Origin: Chloroflexota bacterium
GTDB lineage: Bacteria > Chloroflexota > Limnocylindria > Limnocylindrales > CSP1-4
Direction of reading: 5' to 3'
Assembly: GCA_027346765.1 (NCBI GenBank)
Contig: DAIERN010000051.1
Span: forward strand, 1-8,507
Length of the DNA stretch: 8,507 nt
Of the stretch, positions 1-7,521 are shown piece after piece. How positions within the stretch are numbered: the first letter of the stretch is position 1; every line of letters starts with the position of its first letter. Below the pieces are notes generated by a model that saw only the letters and a program-made list of their open reading frames with translations, did not search any database and was not told where the DNA came from. A program made the translations under genes and the position numbers.

Positions 1-345
1 CGCCGCCGTCGCCGCGGCGGTGTCCGGCACGGCGCCGGACGCGGACTTTTTGCCCAACTGCCGGAGCAGGAGCTTGCCGAAGCCCACGCCCCGGCGGGCC
101 AGGGTCTGCGCCAGCTGCTCGTCGAGCAGCGCGGTGTACTGGCGAGTCTGCTCGCTGTCGAGCAGCCCGTCCCGCGGGGTCGCGGCGCGCATGCTCTTCA
201 GCATCGCGTTGAGGAGCACGGCCTCGAACTGCTGGGCCGCCGCCTGGAGCGCCGCCTGAGGGTCGGTCTTCGCCTGGCGCTTCAGTGCGTCGAGCGCCTG
301 CGTGTCGAGCGCGAAGGCCGCGTTTACGTCCGGCGGCGCGATCAT
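1..345 (-). CDS. flgJ: Flagellar rod-assembly protein FlgJ, N-terminal part (cut by window edge)
   Basis: The reading frame is open from the ATG at 345-343 to base 1, giving 115 codons with no stop, so the 3' end lies outside the window. Residues about 33-95 form the rod-binding (rod cap) domain. They include [20 protein letters not shown] followed by [18 protein letters not shown], the hallmark of FlgJ. In the family this domain caps the growing rod in the periplasm. In many beta- and gammaproteobacteria a C-terminal muramidase (glycoside hydrolase 73 type) domain that opens the peptidoglycan follows. Whether it is present here cannot be seen. The visible end is an Ala/Thr-rich stretch that looks like an interdomain linker, which mildly favours the two-domain form. 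The start codon overlaps the flgI stop as ATGA, so translation is probably coupled. No cysteine is visible. Confidence 0.93.
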   Translation of the reverse strand, partial: MIAPPDVNAAFALDTQALDALKRQAKTDPQAALQAAAQQFEAVLLNAMLKSMRAATPRDGLLDSEQTRQYTALLDEQLAQTLARRGVGFGKLLLRQLGKKSASGAVPDTAAATAA

Positions 346-1487
346 ATGATCTCAAGCTCCGCGTGCAGCGCGCCCGCCGCCTTCATCGCCTGCAGGATCG
401 CGAGCAGGTCGTGCGGCGTCGCGCCGATCGCGTTCAGCGCGCGCACCACGTCGCTCAGCGAGACGCTGCGCGGAATCATGGTGAGCCTGCCGCGCTCGGA
501 CTGCACCTGGACCTGCGCCTGCTCGGCTTGCACCGTCTGGCCCTGGGTCGAGAACGGCGCCGGCTGGCTGATCACCGGCTGGCTGCTGATGATCACGGAG
601 AGGTTGCCGTGCGCCACGGCGCAGGCGTCGACCGTGACGGACTGGTTCATGACGATCGATCCGGTGCGCGGATTGAGGATCACCTTGGCAGCGCTGCGGG
701 CCGGCCGCACCTCGAGGTTCTCGACCTGCGCGAGGAACGCGACGCGAGCCTCGGGGCCCGCCGGGGCACGCACCTGGATCGCGCGGCCGTCCAGCGCGCT
801 GGCCGTGCCCGGCGCGAATGCGCCGTTGATCGCGTCGACGATGCGCTGCGCGGTCATGAAGTCCGTGGAGTTCAGGTCGAGCCGGATGTAGCCCGCGCCG
901 CCCAGCGCGCTCGGCACCGCGCGCTCGACCGTGGCGCCTCCGGCGATGCGCCCGACGCTGAGGTGGTTCACCTGCACGCTCGTGCTGCCGCTGGCGGAGC
1001 TCGCGCCCGCGCCGCCCACCAGGATGTTGCCCTGCGTCATCGCGTAGATGCGCCCGTCGGCGCCCTTGAGTGGTGTGAGCAGCAGCGTTCCGCCGCGCAG
1101 GCTCGTGGCGTTGCCCATCGAGGACACTGTGACGTCGATCAACTGGCCGGGCTCGGCGAACGCGGGCAGCGTCGCGGTGACCATGGCGGCGGCGACGTTC
1201 TTGAGCTGCATCGTCGTGCCCGGTGGAAGCGTCACGCCCAGCCGCGAGAGCATGTTGGTGAGGCTCTGGGTGGTGAATGGCGTCTGCGTCGTCTGGTCGC
1301 CGCTGCCGTCAAGGCCAACTACCAGGCCGTAGCCGATCAGCTGGTTCCCGCGCACACCCTGGATCGAGGCGAGGTCCTTGATGCGCTCGGCGCGCGCGTC
1401 GGCGACCGGCAGCAGCGCCGTGAGCGCCGCGCAGCCCGCGGCGAGCAGCAGGACGCGCGCGGTTCGGAGTAGGGCGAGCGGGCGCAT
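342..1487 (-). CDS. flgI: Flagellar P-ring protein FlgI
   Basis: The 381-residue protein has the usual FlgI length. It begins with a Sec signal peptide: basic [11 protein letters not shown], a hydrophobic core at about 11-28, and a likely cleavage after ARA at 31-33. The mature start [20 protein letters not shown] is typical of the family, as are [43 protein letters not shown] and [10 protein letters not shown]. FlgI assembles into the ring around the rod in the peptidoglycan layer, with FlgA as its periplasmic chaperone (flgA is in this window). The start lies 3 nt after the flgH stop and has no clear Shine-Dalgarno sequence, so it probably relies on ribosomes finishing flgH. After signal cleavage only one cysteine remains (Cys289), so the intramolecular disulfide known for the E. 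coli protein cannot form. Confidence 0.97.
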   Translation of the reverse strand: MRPLALLRTARVLLLAAGCAALTALLPVADARAERIKDLASIQGVRGNQLIGYGLVVGLDGSGDQTTQTPFTTQSLTNMLSRLGVTLPPGTTMQLKNVAAAMVTATLPAFAEPGQLIDVTVSSMGNATSLRGGTLLLTPLKGADGRIYAMTQGNILVGGAGASSASGSTSVQVNHLSVGRIAGGATVERAVPSALGGAGYIRLDLNSTDFMTAQRIVDAINGAFAPGTASALDGRAIQVRAPAGPEARVAFLAQVENLEVRPARSAAKVILNPRTGSIVMNQSVTVDACAVAHGNLSVIISSQPVISQPAPFSTQGQTVQAEQAQVQVQSERGRLTMIPRSVSLSDVVRALNAIGATPHDLLAILQAMKAAGALHAELEII

Positions 1488-1490
1488 GGG

Positions 1491-2168
1491 CTAGAACGGC
1501 AGCACGCTGAGGAAGAACCGGGCCAGCCAGCCCATGGTCTGCGCCTCGTCGATGTAGCCTTTGCCGCGGTACTCAATGCGCGCGTCGGCAACCTGCGTCG
1601 ACTGCACCGTGTTGTCGGGGCCGATCGTGGCCGGGTTCACGACGCCCGAGAGCCGGATGTACTCGGAGCCCTGGTTGATGCCGAGCTGCTTCTCCCCGCT
1701 CACCATCAGGTTGCCGTTGGCCAGCACGCGGGTGACGGTCACGGTGACGACCCCGGTGAAGTCGTTGCTGCTCGAGCTGCCGCCCTTGCCCTCGAAGCTG
1801 TTGGTCGAGCCGCCGTTCAGCGACATGCCGAGGAAGCTCTTGCCCGGCAGGCCGTTCAGCGCGCTCACCGAGGCGGTGCTGGTCCCGGTCTTGGAGGCCG
1901 TCGTGTCCGCGCTCTTGCTGGCGGCAGTCTTCTCCACGATGTCGACCGTGAGGATGTCTCCGACGTTGCGCGCGCGCCGGTCCTGGAACAGCGGCTGGTA
2001 GCCCCGCGCCGGCTGGGCGCTGGCCTGGAAGATCGCGCCGTCGGCCGCCCGTGCCTGCGCGCGCGCCGCCGGGCGCGCGCTCGTCGGCTGCCGCACGAGC
2101 GTCGGCGTCGCGCAGGCGGCGAGCGCGAAGAGCGCGAAGGTCGCGAGGGTGAGGCGGGTGCGGCTCAC
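1491..2168 (-). CDS. flgH: Flagellar L-ring lipoprotein FlgH
   Basis: This outer-membrane lipoprotein forms the L-ring bushing around the distal rod. I place the start at the GTG at 2168-2166, giving 225 aa. The frame stays open far upstream without a stop, but that part only shadows flgG. The GTG start yields a lipoprotein signal with the lipobox LAAC and Cys19 as the lipidated residue. It also overlaps the flgG stop codon as GTGA, suggesting coupled translation; no good Shine-Dalgarno is visible. Family motifs are [20 protein letters not shown] (about 57-76), a Ser/Thr/Gly-rich middle, [26 protein letters not shown] and [13 protein letters not shown]. The C-terminus ends in the aromatic-hydrophobic [12 protein letters not shown], as usual for FlgH. 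Cys19 is the only cysteine. Confidence 0.96.
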   Translation of the reverse strand: MSRTRLTLATFALFALAACATPTLVRQPTSARPAARAQARAADGAIFQASAQPARGYQPLFQDRRARNVGDILTVDIVEKTAASKSADTTASKTGTSTASVSALNGLPGKSFLGMSLNGGSTNSFEGKGGSSSSNDFTGVVTVTVTRVLANGNLMVSGEKQLGINQGSEYIRLSGVVNPATIGPDNTVQSTQVADARIEYRGKGYIDEAQTMGWLARFFLSVLPF

Positions 2169-2947
2169 AGCTGCGCCAGGTTCTGAAGCATCTGGTCGGA
2201 GGTCTGGATCGCCTTGGAGTTGATCTCGTAGGCGCGCTGCGTCTGGATCATGTTCACTAGCTCTTCGACCACGTTCACGTTCGAGGTCTCGACGTAGCCC
2301 TGGTTGAGCGTGCCCAGCCCGTTGCTGCCGGCCGCGTTGACGCTCGGCGTGCCCGAGGCGGCAGTCTCGACGTACAGGTTCTCGCCCGTGCTCTGCAGCC
2401 CCGCGGCGTTGATGAAGCTCGCCAGCTGGATCGTACCGACCTGGGCCGGGTTGGCCGAGCCCGGCTGCAGCACCGATACCGTGCCGTCGCGGGCGATGGT
2501 GATGCTCAGCGCGTTGGGCGGAATGGTGATCGCGGGCTGGACCGGGTAGCCGCTGGCGGTCACCAGCTGCCCCTGGTTGTTCACCTGGAACGAGCCGTCG
2601 CGCGTATACGCGGTGGTGCCGTCGGGCATCAGCACCTGGAAGAATCCGTTGCCCTCGATCGCCACGTCGAGTGAATTGCCGGTCTGCTGCAGGTTGCCCT
2701 GCGTGAAGATCTTCTCGGTCGCCACCGGCCGCACGCCGGTGCCGAGCTGCAGGCCCGAAGGCAGCAGCGTCTGCTGCGAGGACTGGGCGCCCGGTTGGCG
2801 CAGCGTCTGATAAACCAGGTCCTCGAACACCGCGCGCGAGCGCTTGAAGCCGTTGGTGCTGACGTTGGCCAGGTTGTTCGAGATGACGTCGAGCTGGGTC
2901 TGCTGCGCGTCCAGGCCGGTTTTCGATATCCACAGGGATCGGATCAC
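2165..2947 (-). CDS. flgG: Flagellar distal rod protein FlgG
   Basis: The 260-residue distal rod subunit is of standard length. The start is a GTG at 2947-2945, six bases after a GGAG on the minus strand. It gives the canonical N-terminus [16 protein letters not shown]. The N-terminal rod motif [16 protein letters not shown] lies at 23-38. The stretch from about Tyr46 to Arg73 ([14 protein letters not shown], then [12 protein letters not shown]) is the FlgG-specific insertion. In the family it makes the rod straight and rigid, unlike the curved hook. [15 protein letters not shown] follows, and the C-terminal helix is [20 protein letters not shown]. The protein has no signal peptide because it leaves by the flagellar type III system. 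A 47-nt gap holding a small GC-rich hairpin separates it from flgF. Confidence 0.97.
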   Translation of the reverse strand: MIRSLWISKTGLDAQQTQLDVISNNLANVSTNGFKRSRAVFEDLVYQTLRQPGAQSSQQTLLPSGLQLGTGVRPVATEKIFTQGNLQQTGNSLDVAIEGNGFFQVLMPDGTTAYTRDGSFQVNNQGQLVTASGYPVQPAITIPPNALSITIARDGTVSVLQPGSANPAQVGTIQLASFINAAGLQSTGENLYVETAASGTPSVNAAGSNGLGTLNQGYVETSNVNVVEELVNMIQTQRAYEINSKAIQTSDQMLQNLAQL

Positions 2948-2977
2948 GATTCACTCCATGTCGCCGGATGGCTGCCT

Positions 2978-2994
2978 GCGGGCGCGCCGCCCGC
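2978..2994 (-). other. Small GC-rich hairpin between flgF and flgG
   Basis: Directly after the flgF stop codon the minus strand reads a 6-bp GC-only stem (GCGGGC with GCCCGC) around a 5-nt loop. No run of U follows, so it does not look like an intrinsic terminator. It could stall ribosomes or ribonucleases and tune flgF against flgG, but at this GC content a short stem can occur by chance. Confidence 0.3.
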
Positions 2995-3738
2995 TCACGC
3001 GGTCACGTTGAAGATCTGGCTCGCCTCGCGCGCGTTGCCGGCGGCGTTGGACAGCAGCTTCATCTGCATGTCGAACTGGCGCGCGAGGTCGATCATGCTG
3101 ACCATGGCCTCCACCACGTTGACGTTGCTGTCCTCGAGCGCGCCCGAGACCAGCTTGACGTCGGAGTCGGAGGGCGCCGCGCCGCCGCCCTGCAGGCTGA
3201 ACAGGCCGTCGCCGCCGCGCACCAGCTGCGACGGGTCCGGGTTAACCAGCTTGATGCGCCCCACCGCGGCGATCGCGCTCGGCTGCGTGCCCGGCGGAAT
3301 CACCGACACCGTCCCGTCGCCGCCGATGGTGACCGCCGCGTCAGGCGGCACCGACAGCGGCCCGCCGTCGCCCAGCACGTTCAGCCCGCTGCGCGTCTGC
3401 AGCACGCCGTTGGCGCTCACCCGCAGGCTGCCGTCGCGCGTGTAGGCCTCGCTGCCGTCGGGGCGCTGCACCGCGATCCAGCCCTCGCCCTGAAGCGCAA
3501 CGTCCAGCGGCCGTCCCGTCTGCTCGAGGGGCGCCGGCGCGAAGTCCGAGCCCGGCGTCGAGTCCTCGACGAAGCTGCGCGTGGGCGCGCCGGGCCCGAA
3601 CACGGGCACCGCGCGGAAGGCGCTGGTCTCGGCGCGGTAGCCGGTGGTCGAAGCGTTGGCCAGGTTCTGGGCGACGACGTCCTGCTCGTAGAGCAGCTGC
3701 TTCGCGCCGGTCATTGCGAGATAGATCATGCGATCCAT
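2995..3738 (-). CDS. flgF: Flagellar proximal rod protein FlgF
   Basis: The 247-residue axial rod protein starts MDRMIYLAMTGAKQLL, which is typical of FlgF. Residues 21-34 (VVAQNLANASTTGY) form the N-terminal rod helix motif. About 76-104 (GRPLDVALQGEGWIAVQRPD, then YTRDGSLRVS) form the shared FlgE/F/G core. SNVNVVEAMVSMIDLARQFD is the C-terminal coiled-coil helix. FlgF sits between the FlgB/FlgC proximal rod and the FlgG distal rod, and is exported without a signal peptide. The first ATG is preferred: GGAGG lies four bases upstream on the minus strand, a rather short spacing. The in-frame Met4 would leave about 13 bases, which is long. The gap to flgE upstream is 31 nt. There are no cysteines. 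Confidence 0.96.
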   Translation of the reverse strand: MDRMIYLAMTGAKQLLYEQDVVAQNLANASTTGYRAETSAFRAVPVFGPGAPTRSFVEDSTPGSDFAPAPLEQTGRPLDVALQGEGWIAVQRPDGSEAYTRDGSLRVSANGVLQTRSGLNVLGDGGPLSVPPDAAVTIGGDGTVSVIPPGTQPSAIAAVGRIKLVNPDPSQLVRGGDGLFSLQGGGAAPSDSDVKLVSGALEDSNVNVVEAMVSMIDLARQFDMQMKLLSNAAGNAREASQIFNVTA

Positions 3739-3769
3739 GTTGCCTCCGCTTGGTGCGTGGCGCCCGCGG

Positions 3770-4972
3770 TCACAGGCTGACCAGCGTCTGCATCACCGTG
3801 TCCTGGGTCTTGATCGTCTGCGCGTTGGCCTGATAGGTGCGCTGCGCGGTGATCATATTGACTAGCTCCTTGGTCAGGTCGACGTTCGAGTCCTCCACCG
3901 CCGCCGACTGCAGGCTGCCCAGGCTCGCGGTGCCGGGGGCGCCGACCAGCGGCTGGCCGGAATCCGAGGTCTCGGCCCACAGGTTCTGGCCCAGCGGCCG
4001 CAGGCCCTGCGGATTCGTGAAGTCCGCCAGCGCCACCTGGCCGAGCGTCTGCGTCTGGCCGTTGGTGTAGGTTCCCGTGAGCGTGCCGTCGCTGCCGATG
4101 TCGAAGCCGCTGAGCTGGCCGGCACCGTAGCCGTCCTGGCTGAGCGAGTTGACCCCGAAGGCCGAGCCGTACTGCGTCACCGCGCCGTAGTCCATGTTGA
4201 TCGCGAGCGGCGCCGCGCCGCTCGTCACGTTGACGCTCATGGCGAGATTGGTCGCACTGGCCAGGCTGCCGTCCGGGTTGAAGGCGAGGGTGCTGGGGCT
4301 GCCGGTGGCCGCGTTGCCATCGATGTACACGTTCACCGCCCACGAGTTGGTCGCGGTCTTGTTGAAGTACAGCGTCATGGCGTGCTGCTGCCCGAGGCTG
4401 TCGTAAACGGTCATACCCGTGGAGCGGTCGTAGGTGGTCGGGTCGGTGGCGACGAACCCGGTGAGCGGCAGCACGGCGTCCGACGAGGACAGGTTCACGC
4501 CTACGGTCGCCTTGGTCGTCGCGGTCGGCGCGATGTCGGTGGTCGGCACGGCCAAGTCGACCAGCGAGCCCGGGACGAGCGTGCCGTTGAGCGCCTGGAA
4601 GCCGGTGAGCTTGATCCCGTCGCTGTTGATGATGCAGCCGTTCTTGTCGAGCTGGAACTGGCCGTTGCGCGAGTAGCTGATCGCGCCGTTGTCGTCCATG
4701 CGGAAGAAGCCCTTGCCGTTGATGGCGACGTCGAGCGGGTTACTGGTGGTCGTGATGTTGCCCTGGCTGAACTCCTGCGCCACGTCCATCACCTGCGTGC
4801 CGATCCCCACGGCGTTGGCGCCGGCGCCCGCGAGCGACGCCGCGTAGACGTCGCCGAAGTTGACCCCCGACTCCTTGAACCCCACGGTGTTGGCGTTGGC
4901 GACGTTGTTGCCGATCACGTCGAGGTTCTTCGCCGCGGCGTCCAGGCCGCTCAGTCCCTGCTGGAAGCTCAT
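3770..4972 (-). CDS. flgE: Flagellar hook protein FlgE
   Basis: The 400-residue hook subunit has the normal length for proteobacterial FlgE. The N-terminus MSFQQGLSGLDAAAKNLDVI and GNNVANANTVGFKES (21-35) are diagnostic. EFSQGNITTTSNPLDVAING (67-86) and the GFFRMDDNGAISYSRNGQF segment (88-106) form the hook core. A Thr/Ala/Gly-rich variable surface domain lies roughly at 130-300. The C-terminal export and assembly helix is SNVDLTKELVNMITAQRTYQ. AAGGAG lies six bases before the ATG on the minus strand, a strong site that fits the high copy number of hook subunits. The gap to flgD is 13 nt. The protein has a single cysteine, Cys113, in NGCIINSDG. Confidence 0.97.
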   Translation of the reverse strand: MSFQQGLSGLDAAAKNLDVIGNNVANANTVGFKESGVNFGDVYAASLAGAGANAVGIGTQVMDVAQEFSQGNITTTSNPLDVAINGKGFFRMDDNGAISYSRNGQFQLDKNGCIINSDGIKLTGFQALNGTLVPGSLVDLAVPTTDIAPTATTKATVGVNLSSSDAVLPLTGFVATDPTTYDRSTGMTVYDSLGQQHAMTLYFNKTATNSWAVNVYIDGNAATGSPSTLAFNPDGSLASATNLAMSVNVTSGAAPLAINMDYGAVTQYGSAFGVNSLSQDGYGAGQLSGFDIGSDGTLTGTYTNGQTQTLGQVALADFTNPQGLRPLGQNLWAETSDSGQPLVGAPGTASLGSLQSAAVEDSNVDLTKELVNMITAQRTYQANAQTIKTQDTVMQTLVSL

Positions 4973-4985
4973 CGCTTGCTCCTTG

Positions 4986-5657
4986 CTAGAGAATCTGTTT
5001 GACGTCGGAGAGCGCCACCGCGCCCTGCCCGGAAAGGTTGAGGGTCACCCCGGAGCTGTCCTGCGAGACGCTCGCGACCTGTCCCAGAGAGAGCGTGGTC
5101 GCGGGCACCGCCGCGCCGCCCTGCTGCGCATCGACCTTGAAGGTGTAGCTGCCGTCGGCGGCGGCGCTGCCGCTGTCGGTCATGCCGTCCCACTGGAATG
5201 CGACCACTCCGGCCGGCTGCGGGCCTAGGTCGACGCTGTGCAGCAGGTTGCCCGAGGCGTCGAGCACGGTGACCACGAGCTTGTCCACCGGCTGCGCGAG
5301 CGACACGCCCGCCGTGGCCTGTCCCGAGGCGAGCTGCATGGTGTCGCCCGGCGCCAGTACCTGGTGCCCGATCAGCGAAGCCGCCTGCAGCGCCTGCGTC
5401 GCGCCGAAGCCCGAGGTAAGGCCCTGCATGGTGGTGTTGAGCTGGTCGATGCCGTTGACCATGTTGATCTGCGCCAGCTGCGAGGTCATCTCGGCGTTGT
5501 CCATCGGGTTCAGCGGATCCTGATTCTGAAGCTGCGTGACTAGCAGCTGCAGGAACTGGTCCTGCGCGCTGCTCGTCTGCGACGCTCCGGCCGTGCCGGC
5601 GGCGGCGGCCGCCGCGGCGACGCCGTCCATGACCGTCGTGCTGGGGATCGTGCTCAT
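4986..5657 (-). CDS. flgD: Flagellar hook-cap protein FlgD
   Basis: FlgD caps the growing hook and guides FlgE subunits into place, then is replaced by FlgK. At 223 aa it has the usual size. The conserved N-terminal domain spans about 30-75 (QDQFLQLLVTQLQNQDPLNP, then DNAEMTSQLAQINMVNGI). It is preceded by a low-complexity Ala-rich stretch at about 13-25 with seven consecutive alanines. About 95-190 form the C-terminal FlgD Ig-like and tudor-like domains: LIGHQVLAPGD, VTVLDASGNLLHSVDLG, FQWDGMTDSG and DGSYTFKV. The Shine-Dalgarno-like GGAGA is seven bases upstream of the ATG. There are no cysteines. The gene sits 32 nt downstream of flgC. Confidence 0.96.
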   Translation of the reverse strand: MSTIPSTTVMDGVAAAAAAAGTAGASQTSSAQDQFLQLLVTQLQNQDPLNPMDNAEMTSQLAQINMVNGIDQLNTTMQGLTSGFGATQALQAASLIGHQVLAPGDTMQLASGQATAGVSLAQPVDKLVVTVLDASGNLLHSVDLGPQPAGVVAFQWDGMTDSGSAAADGSYTFKVDAQQGGAAVPATTLSLGQVASVSQDSSGVTLNLSGQGAVALSDVKQIL

Positions 5658-5689
5658 CTGTCGGTTCTCCGTGTACGGGTTGCCCGGCG

Positions 5690-6091
5690 CTATTGGCCGA
5701 GGGTCAGCGTTTTCAGCATCATGGTCTTGGCTGTGTCCAGCATGTCGACGTTGTTCTGATAGCTGCGCGACGCGCTGATCATGTTCACCATTTCGTCGAC
5801 CACGTTGACGTTCGGCATCGTGACGTAGCCCTTCGCGTCAGCGAGCGGGTTCTTCGGGTCGTAGACTCGCCGCATCGGCGAGGGATCCTCGATCACGCCG
5901 GTCACCTTCACGCCGCTGCCCCCGTCGGCGAGCGGCACACTGCTGAACACGACCTCCTTGGCGCGGTACGGCTGGCCGGTCGAGCTGGTCGCGCTGTCCG
6001 CGTTGGCGAGGTTGCTCGCCACGACGTTGAGGCGCTGCGACTGCGCGGTCATCGCGGAGCCCGCGATGCCGAAGATCTTAAAGAGCGACAT
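5690..6091 (-). CDS. flgC: Flagellar proximal rod protein FlgC
   Basis: This 133-residue proximal rod subunit is of family-typical length. It starts [20 protein letters not shown] and carries [20 protein letters not shown] (21-40) and PYRAKEVVF. The near-invariant C-terminal segment is [20 protein letters not shown] followed by [20 protein letters not shown]. With FlgB it forms the base of the rod next to the MS-ring and FliE. It starts five bases after the flgB stop. The only ribosome-site-like bases (AGGG) lie inside the end of flgB, so the two genes are likely translated together. It has no signal peptide and no cysteine. Confidence 0.97.
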   Translation of the reverse strand: MSLFKIFGIAGSAMTAQSQRLNVVASNLANADSATSSTGQPYRAKEVVFSSVPLADGGSGVKVTGVIEDPSPMRRVYDPKNPLADAKGYVTMPNVNVVDEMVNMISASRSYQNNVDMLDTAKTMMLKTLTLGQ

Positions 6092-6096
6092 GATCG

Positions 6097-6495
6097 TTAG
6101 CCCTGGATGGCCGCGAGCATCAGCTTGATCTTCTGGCCGAGGATCGCGAGGTCGGCCTGGTAGTGCACCGCGTTCTCCGCGAAGCGTTCGCGCTCGACGT
6201 CCATATCCACCGTGTTGCCGTCGATGCTGGGCTGCGCGACGCTGCGGTAGAGCGCCGGCGCGGGATCCGCGACGCCCGTGGGCTCCTGCTGTCCTGGTGC
6301 GGCCGCCGCGAGCGGGAGCTTCGCGGAGCGCCCGTCGAGGGCTCCCTGCAGCGCGGCGGCGAAGTCGATGTCGCGCGCCTTGAAGTTCGGCGTGTCGGCG
6401 TTGGCGATGTTCGAGGCAAGAAGCTGCTGCCGATATGCGCGCAGGTCGAGCGCGGTCTGCTGGAAGCGGAACAGTTCGTCGAGTCGGTCTGGCAT
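6097..6495 (-). CDS. flgB: Flagellar proximal rod protein FlgB
   Basis: I take the ATG at 6495-6493, giving 132 aa and the canonical start [20 protein letters not shown]. The frame is open further upstream to 6603, but that extension is Arg-rich and unlike FlgB. A GAGG lies about ten bases before the chosen start. Motifs are [20 protein letters not shown] (22-41), the signature of the proximal rod family, then [20 protein letters not shown] and [16 protein letters not shown] at the C-terminus. The middle (about 55-80) is a short Ala/Pro-rich variable loop. FlgB is the first gene of the nine-gene minus-strand run and the first rod subunit after FliE. Its own promoter should lie in the divergent region before flgA. 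Confidence 0.96.
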   Translation of the reverse strand: MPDRLDELFRFQQTALDLRAYRQQLLASNIANADTPNFKARDIDFAAALQGALDGRSAKLPLAAAAPGQQEPTGVADPAPALYRSVAQPSIDGNTVDMDVERERFAENAVHYQADLAILGQKIKLMLAAIQG

Positions 6496-6601
6496 GCGGG
6501 TCGCGCCTCGCGTTCGGACTACGGTCCAGATGCGGATGTGCCGCTCATGGTAGGCGCCGTGCCGCCGCGCGGTCGGTCGAGCAGCGGGGAAAACCGGCGC
6601 C

Positions 6602-6633
6602 AATTCCGCGCTTAGCCGCGTGCGCGCCGAATT
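6602..6633. repeat. Imperfect inverted repeat, possible operator
   Basis: AATTCCGCGC (6602-6611) and GCGCCGAATT (6624-6633) are inverted copies matching at 9 of 10 positions around a 12-bp spacer. The centre lies about 120 bp upstream of flgB and about 115 bp upstream of flgA, midway between the starts. That position suits a shared activator or repressor site. It is structural evidence only; I cannot name the protein. Confidence 0.4.
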
Positions 6634-6695
6634 ACAGCCGCAATGTCCCGCTGTTCCCGCGCTAGGGCAGGGAGCGTGGCGACTACATTGGCGGC

Positions 6696-6711
6696 GCGGG
6701 CGCGCGCCCGC
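6696..6711. repeat. 16-bp perfect GC palindrome in the flgA leader
   Basis: GCGGGCGCGCGCCCGC reads the same on both strands. It ends 20 bp before the flgA ATG and eight bases before its GGAGG. It may form a stem in the flgA mRNA or be a protein site. At this GC content chance is also possible. Confidence 0.35.
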
Positions 6712-6731
6712 TTATACGCGGAGGTATTCCG

Positions 6732-7439
6732 ATGAAGCCATTCCAGATCGTGTGCGCTGCGCTGGCCCTCGCGCTGTGCGGTGCCCTCGACGCCGGGGCT
6801 GCGGAGCCCGCGCGCCAGTCGCTCGCCGAGCTGCGCGCGCGGGTCGAGCGCCTGGTGCGCGAGCAGACTGCCGGGCTGCCCGGCAAGGTGAGCTTCATGC
6901 TGGGTACCCTGGATCCGCGCCTCGATCTGCCCGCCTGCCCGGTGCCGCCGCAGGCGTTCGTGCCTCCGGGCAGCCGCCTCTGGGGCAACACCGCAGTGGG
7001 CGTGCGCTGCCCGGATGGCCGCCCCTGGCAGATCTACGTACCGGTGGACGTGACCATCCTCTCGAACGTGGTGGTCAGCGCGCGCCCGCTGCCTTCGGGG
7101 CAGCAGGTGCAGCCCTCGGATGTGACGCTACAGGCAGCCGATCTCACGCAGCTGCCGCCGAGCGTGCTCACCGATCCCGCGCAGGCGGTGGGCCGCACGC
7201 TCACGATCGCGCTCGGTGCGGGCGAGCCGCTGCGGCTCGACCTGCTGCGCTCCCCGCCCGTGATCCGCCAGGGCCAGACGGTCACCCTCCTCACCCGGGG
7301 CCCCGGCTTCCGGGTGAGCGCCGAAGGCGTGGCGCTCAGCACAGCCGCCGCGGGCGGCCTGGCTCAGGTTCGCGTCGCCTCCGGACGGACCGTGAGCGGC
7401 CTCGCCGAGCCGGGTGGAATCGTCGCCGTCAGCTATTGA
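6732..7439 (+). CDS. flgA: Flagellar P-ring assembly chaperone FlgA
   Basis: This 235-residue periplasmic chaperone helps FlgI subunits form the P-ring. Residues 1-24 form a signal peptide with the hydrophobic core IVCAALALALCGALDAGAA and likely cleavage near Ala24. The N-terminal domain carries LDPRLDLPACP and VGVRCPDGRPWQIYVPVDV. Cys69 and Cys93 are the only mature cysteines and could pair in a disulfide. A SAF-like region follows at about 108-170 (ARPLPSGQQVQPSDVTLQ, then VGRTLTIALGAGEPLRLDLL). The C-terminal beta domain contains IRQGQTVTLLTRGPGFRVS, which is conserved in the family. GGAGG lies seven bases before the ATG. It is transcribed away from flgB. There is no terminator-like stem before the flgM promoter, so transcripts may also run on into flgMN. 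Confidence 0.95.
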   Translation: MKPFQIVCAALALALCGALDAGAAEPARQSLAELRARVERLVREQTAGLPGKVSFMLGTLDPRLDLPACPVPPQAFVPPGSRLWGNTAVGVRCPDGRPWQIYVPVDVTILSNVVVSARPLPSGQQVQPSDVTLQAADLTQLPPSVLTDPAQAVGRTLTIALGAGEPLRLDLLRSPPVIRQGQTVTLLTRGPGFRVSAEGVALSTAAAGGLAQVRVASGRTVSGLAEPGGIVAVSY

Positions 7440-7494
7440 AACAGTATGTTGCGCAACGAGATGTGGGCGACGCAGGACATTCTGGCGCGCGGCC

Positions 7495-7521
7495 TAAAGG
7501 ATTTCGGGCGCGGGCCGATAA
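7495..7521 (+). promoter_or_regulatory. Sigma-28 (FliA) promoter of flgMN
   Basis: TAAA at 7495-7498 and GCCGATAA at 7514-7521 are separated by exactly 15 bases. This is a full match to the sigma-28 consensus known from enteric bacteria (TAAA-N15-GCCGATAA). Transcription would start near 7528, leaving a leader of about 27 nt before flgM. FlgM inhibits sigma-28, so the site places flgM under its own negative feedback. flgMN would be a late transcript, perhaps added to read-through from flgA. Confidence 0.93.

Larger units (their letters stand above)
6496..6731. promoter_or_regulatory. Divergent control region between flgB and flgA
   Basis: The 236 bp separate two outward-facing operons and must hold the promoters for both. 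No strong sigma-70 promoter is visible on either strand. Three weak or structural signals can be seen. An imperfect inverted repeat lies at 6602-6633. A 16-bp perfect palindrome lies at 6696-6711. On the minus strand, TAAG-N15-GCCGCCAA (6714 down to 6688) resembles the sigma-28 consensus TAAA-N15-GCCGATAA with three mismatches. On the plus strand, TGGCGA-N5-TTGG at 6677-6691 resembles a sigma-54 site but lacks the near-essential C at -12. I would not assign either promoter with confidence. Early or middle flagellar genes such as these are usually driven by FlhDC- or FleQ-type activators. Confidence 0.6.

Noticed and set aside
285..1472. 395-codon open frame on the plus strand opposite flgI
   Set aside because: It is Arg/His/Ala-rich, resembles no protein family, and lies antisense to a clear flgI; long shadow frames are common in GC-rich DNA.
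2169..2954. Upstream extension of the flgH frame through flgG (487 codons in total)
   Set aside because: The extension is low-complexity and out of frame with the well-conserved flgG. The lipoprotein signal with Cys19 marks the true start at 2168.
6496..6603. N-terminal extension of flgB by 36 residues
   Set aside because: The extension is Arg/His-rich and absent from the family; [20 protein letters not shown] is the normal start.
6711..6716. TATAAG/CTTATA as a -10 box for flgA or flgB
   Set aside because: On neither strand is there a matching -35 at 16-18 bp; on the plus strand it nearly touches the ribosome site.
7448..7457. 10-bp palindrome GTTGCGCAAC after flgA as a terminator
   Set aside because: The stem is only five pairs, has no loop and no T-run, so it would not stop transcription.
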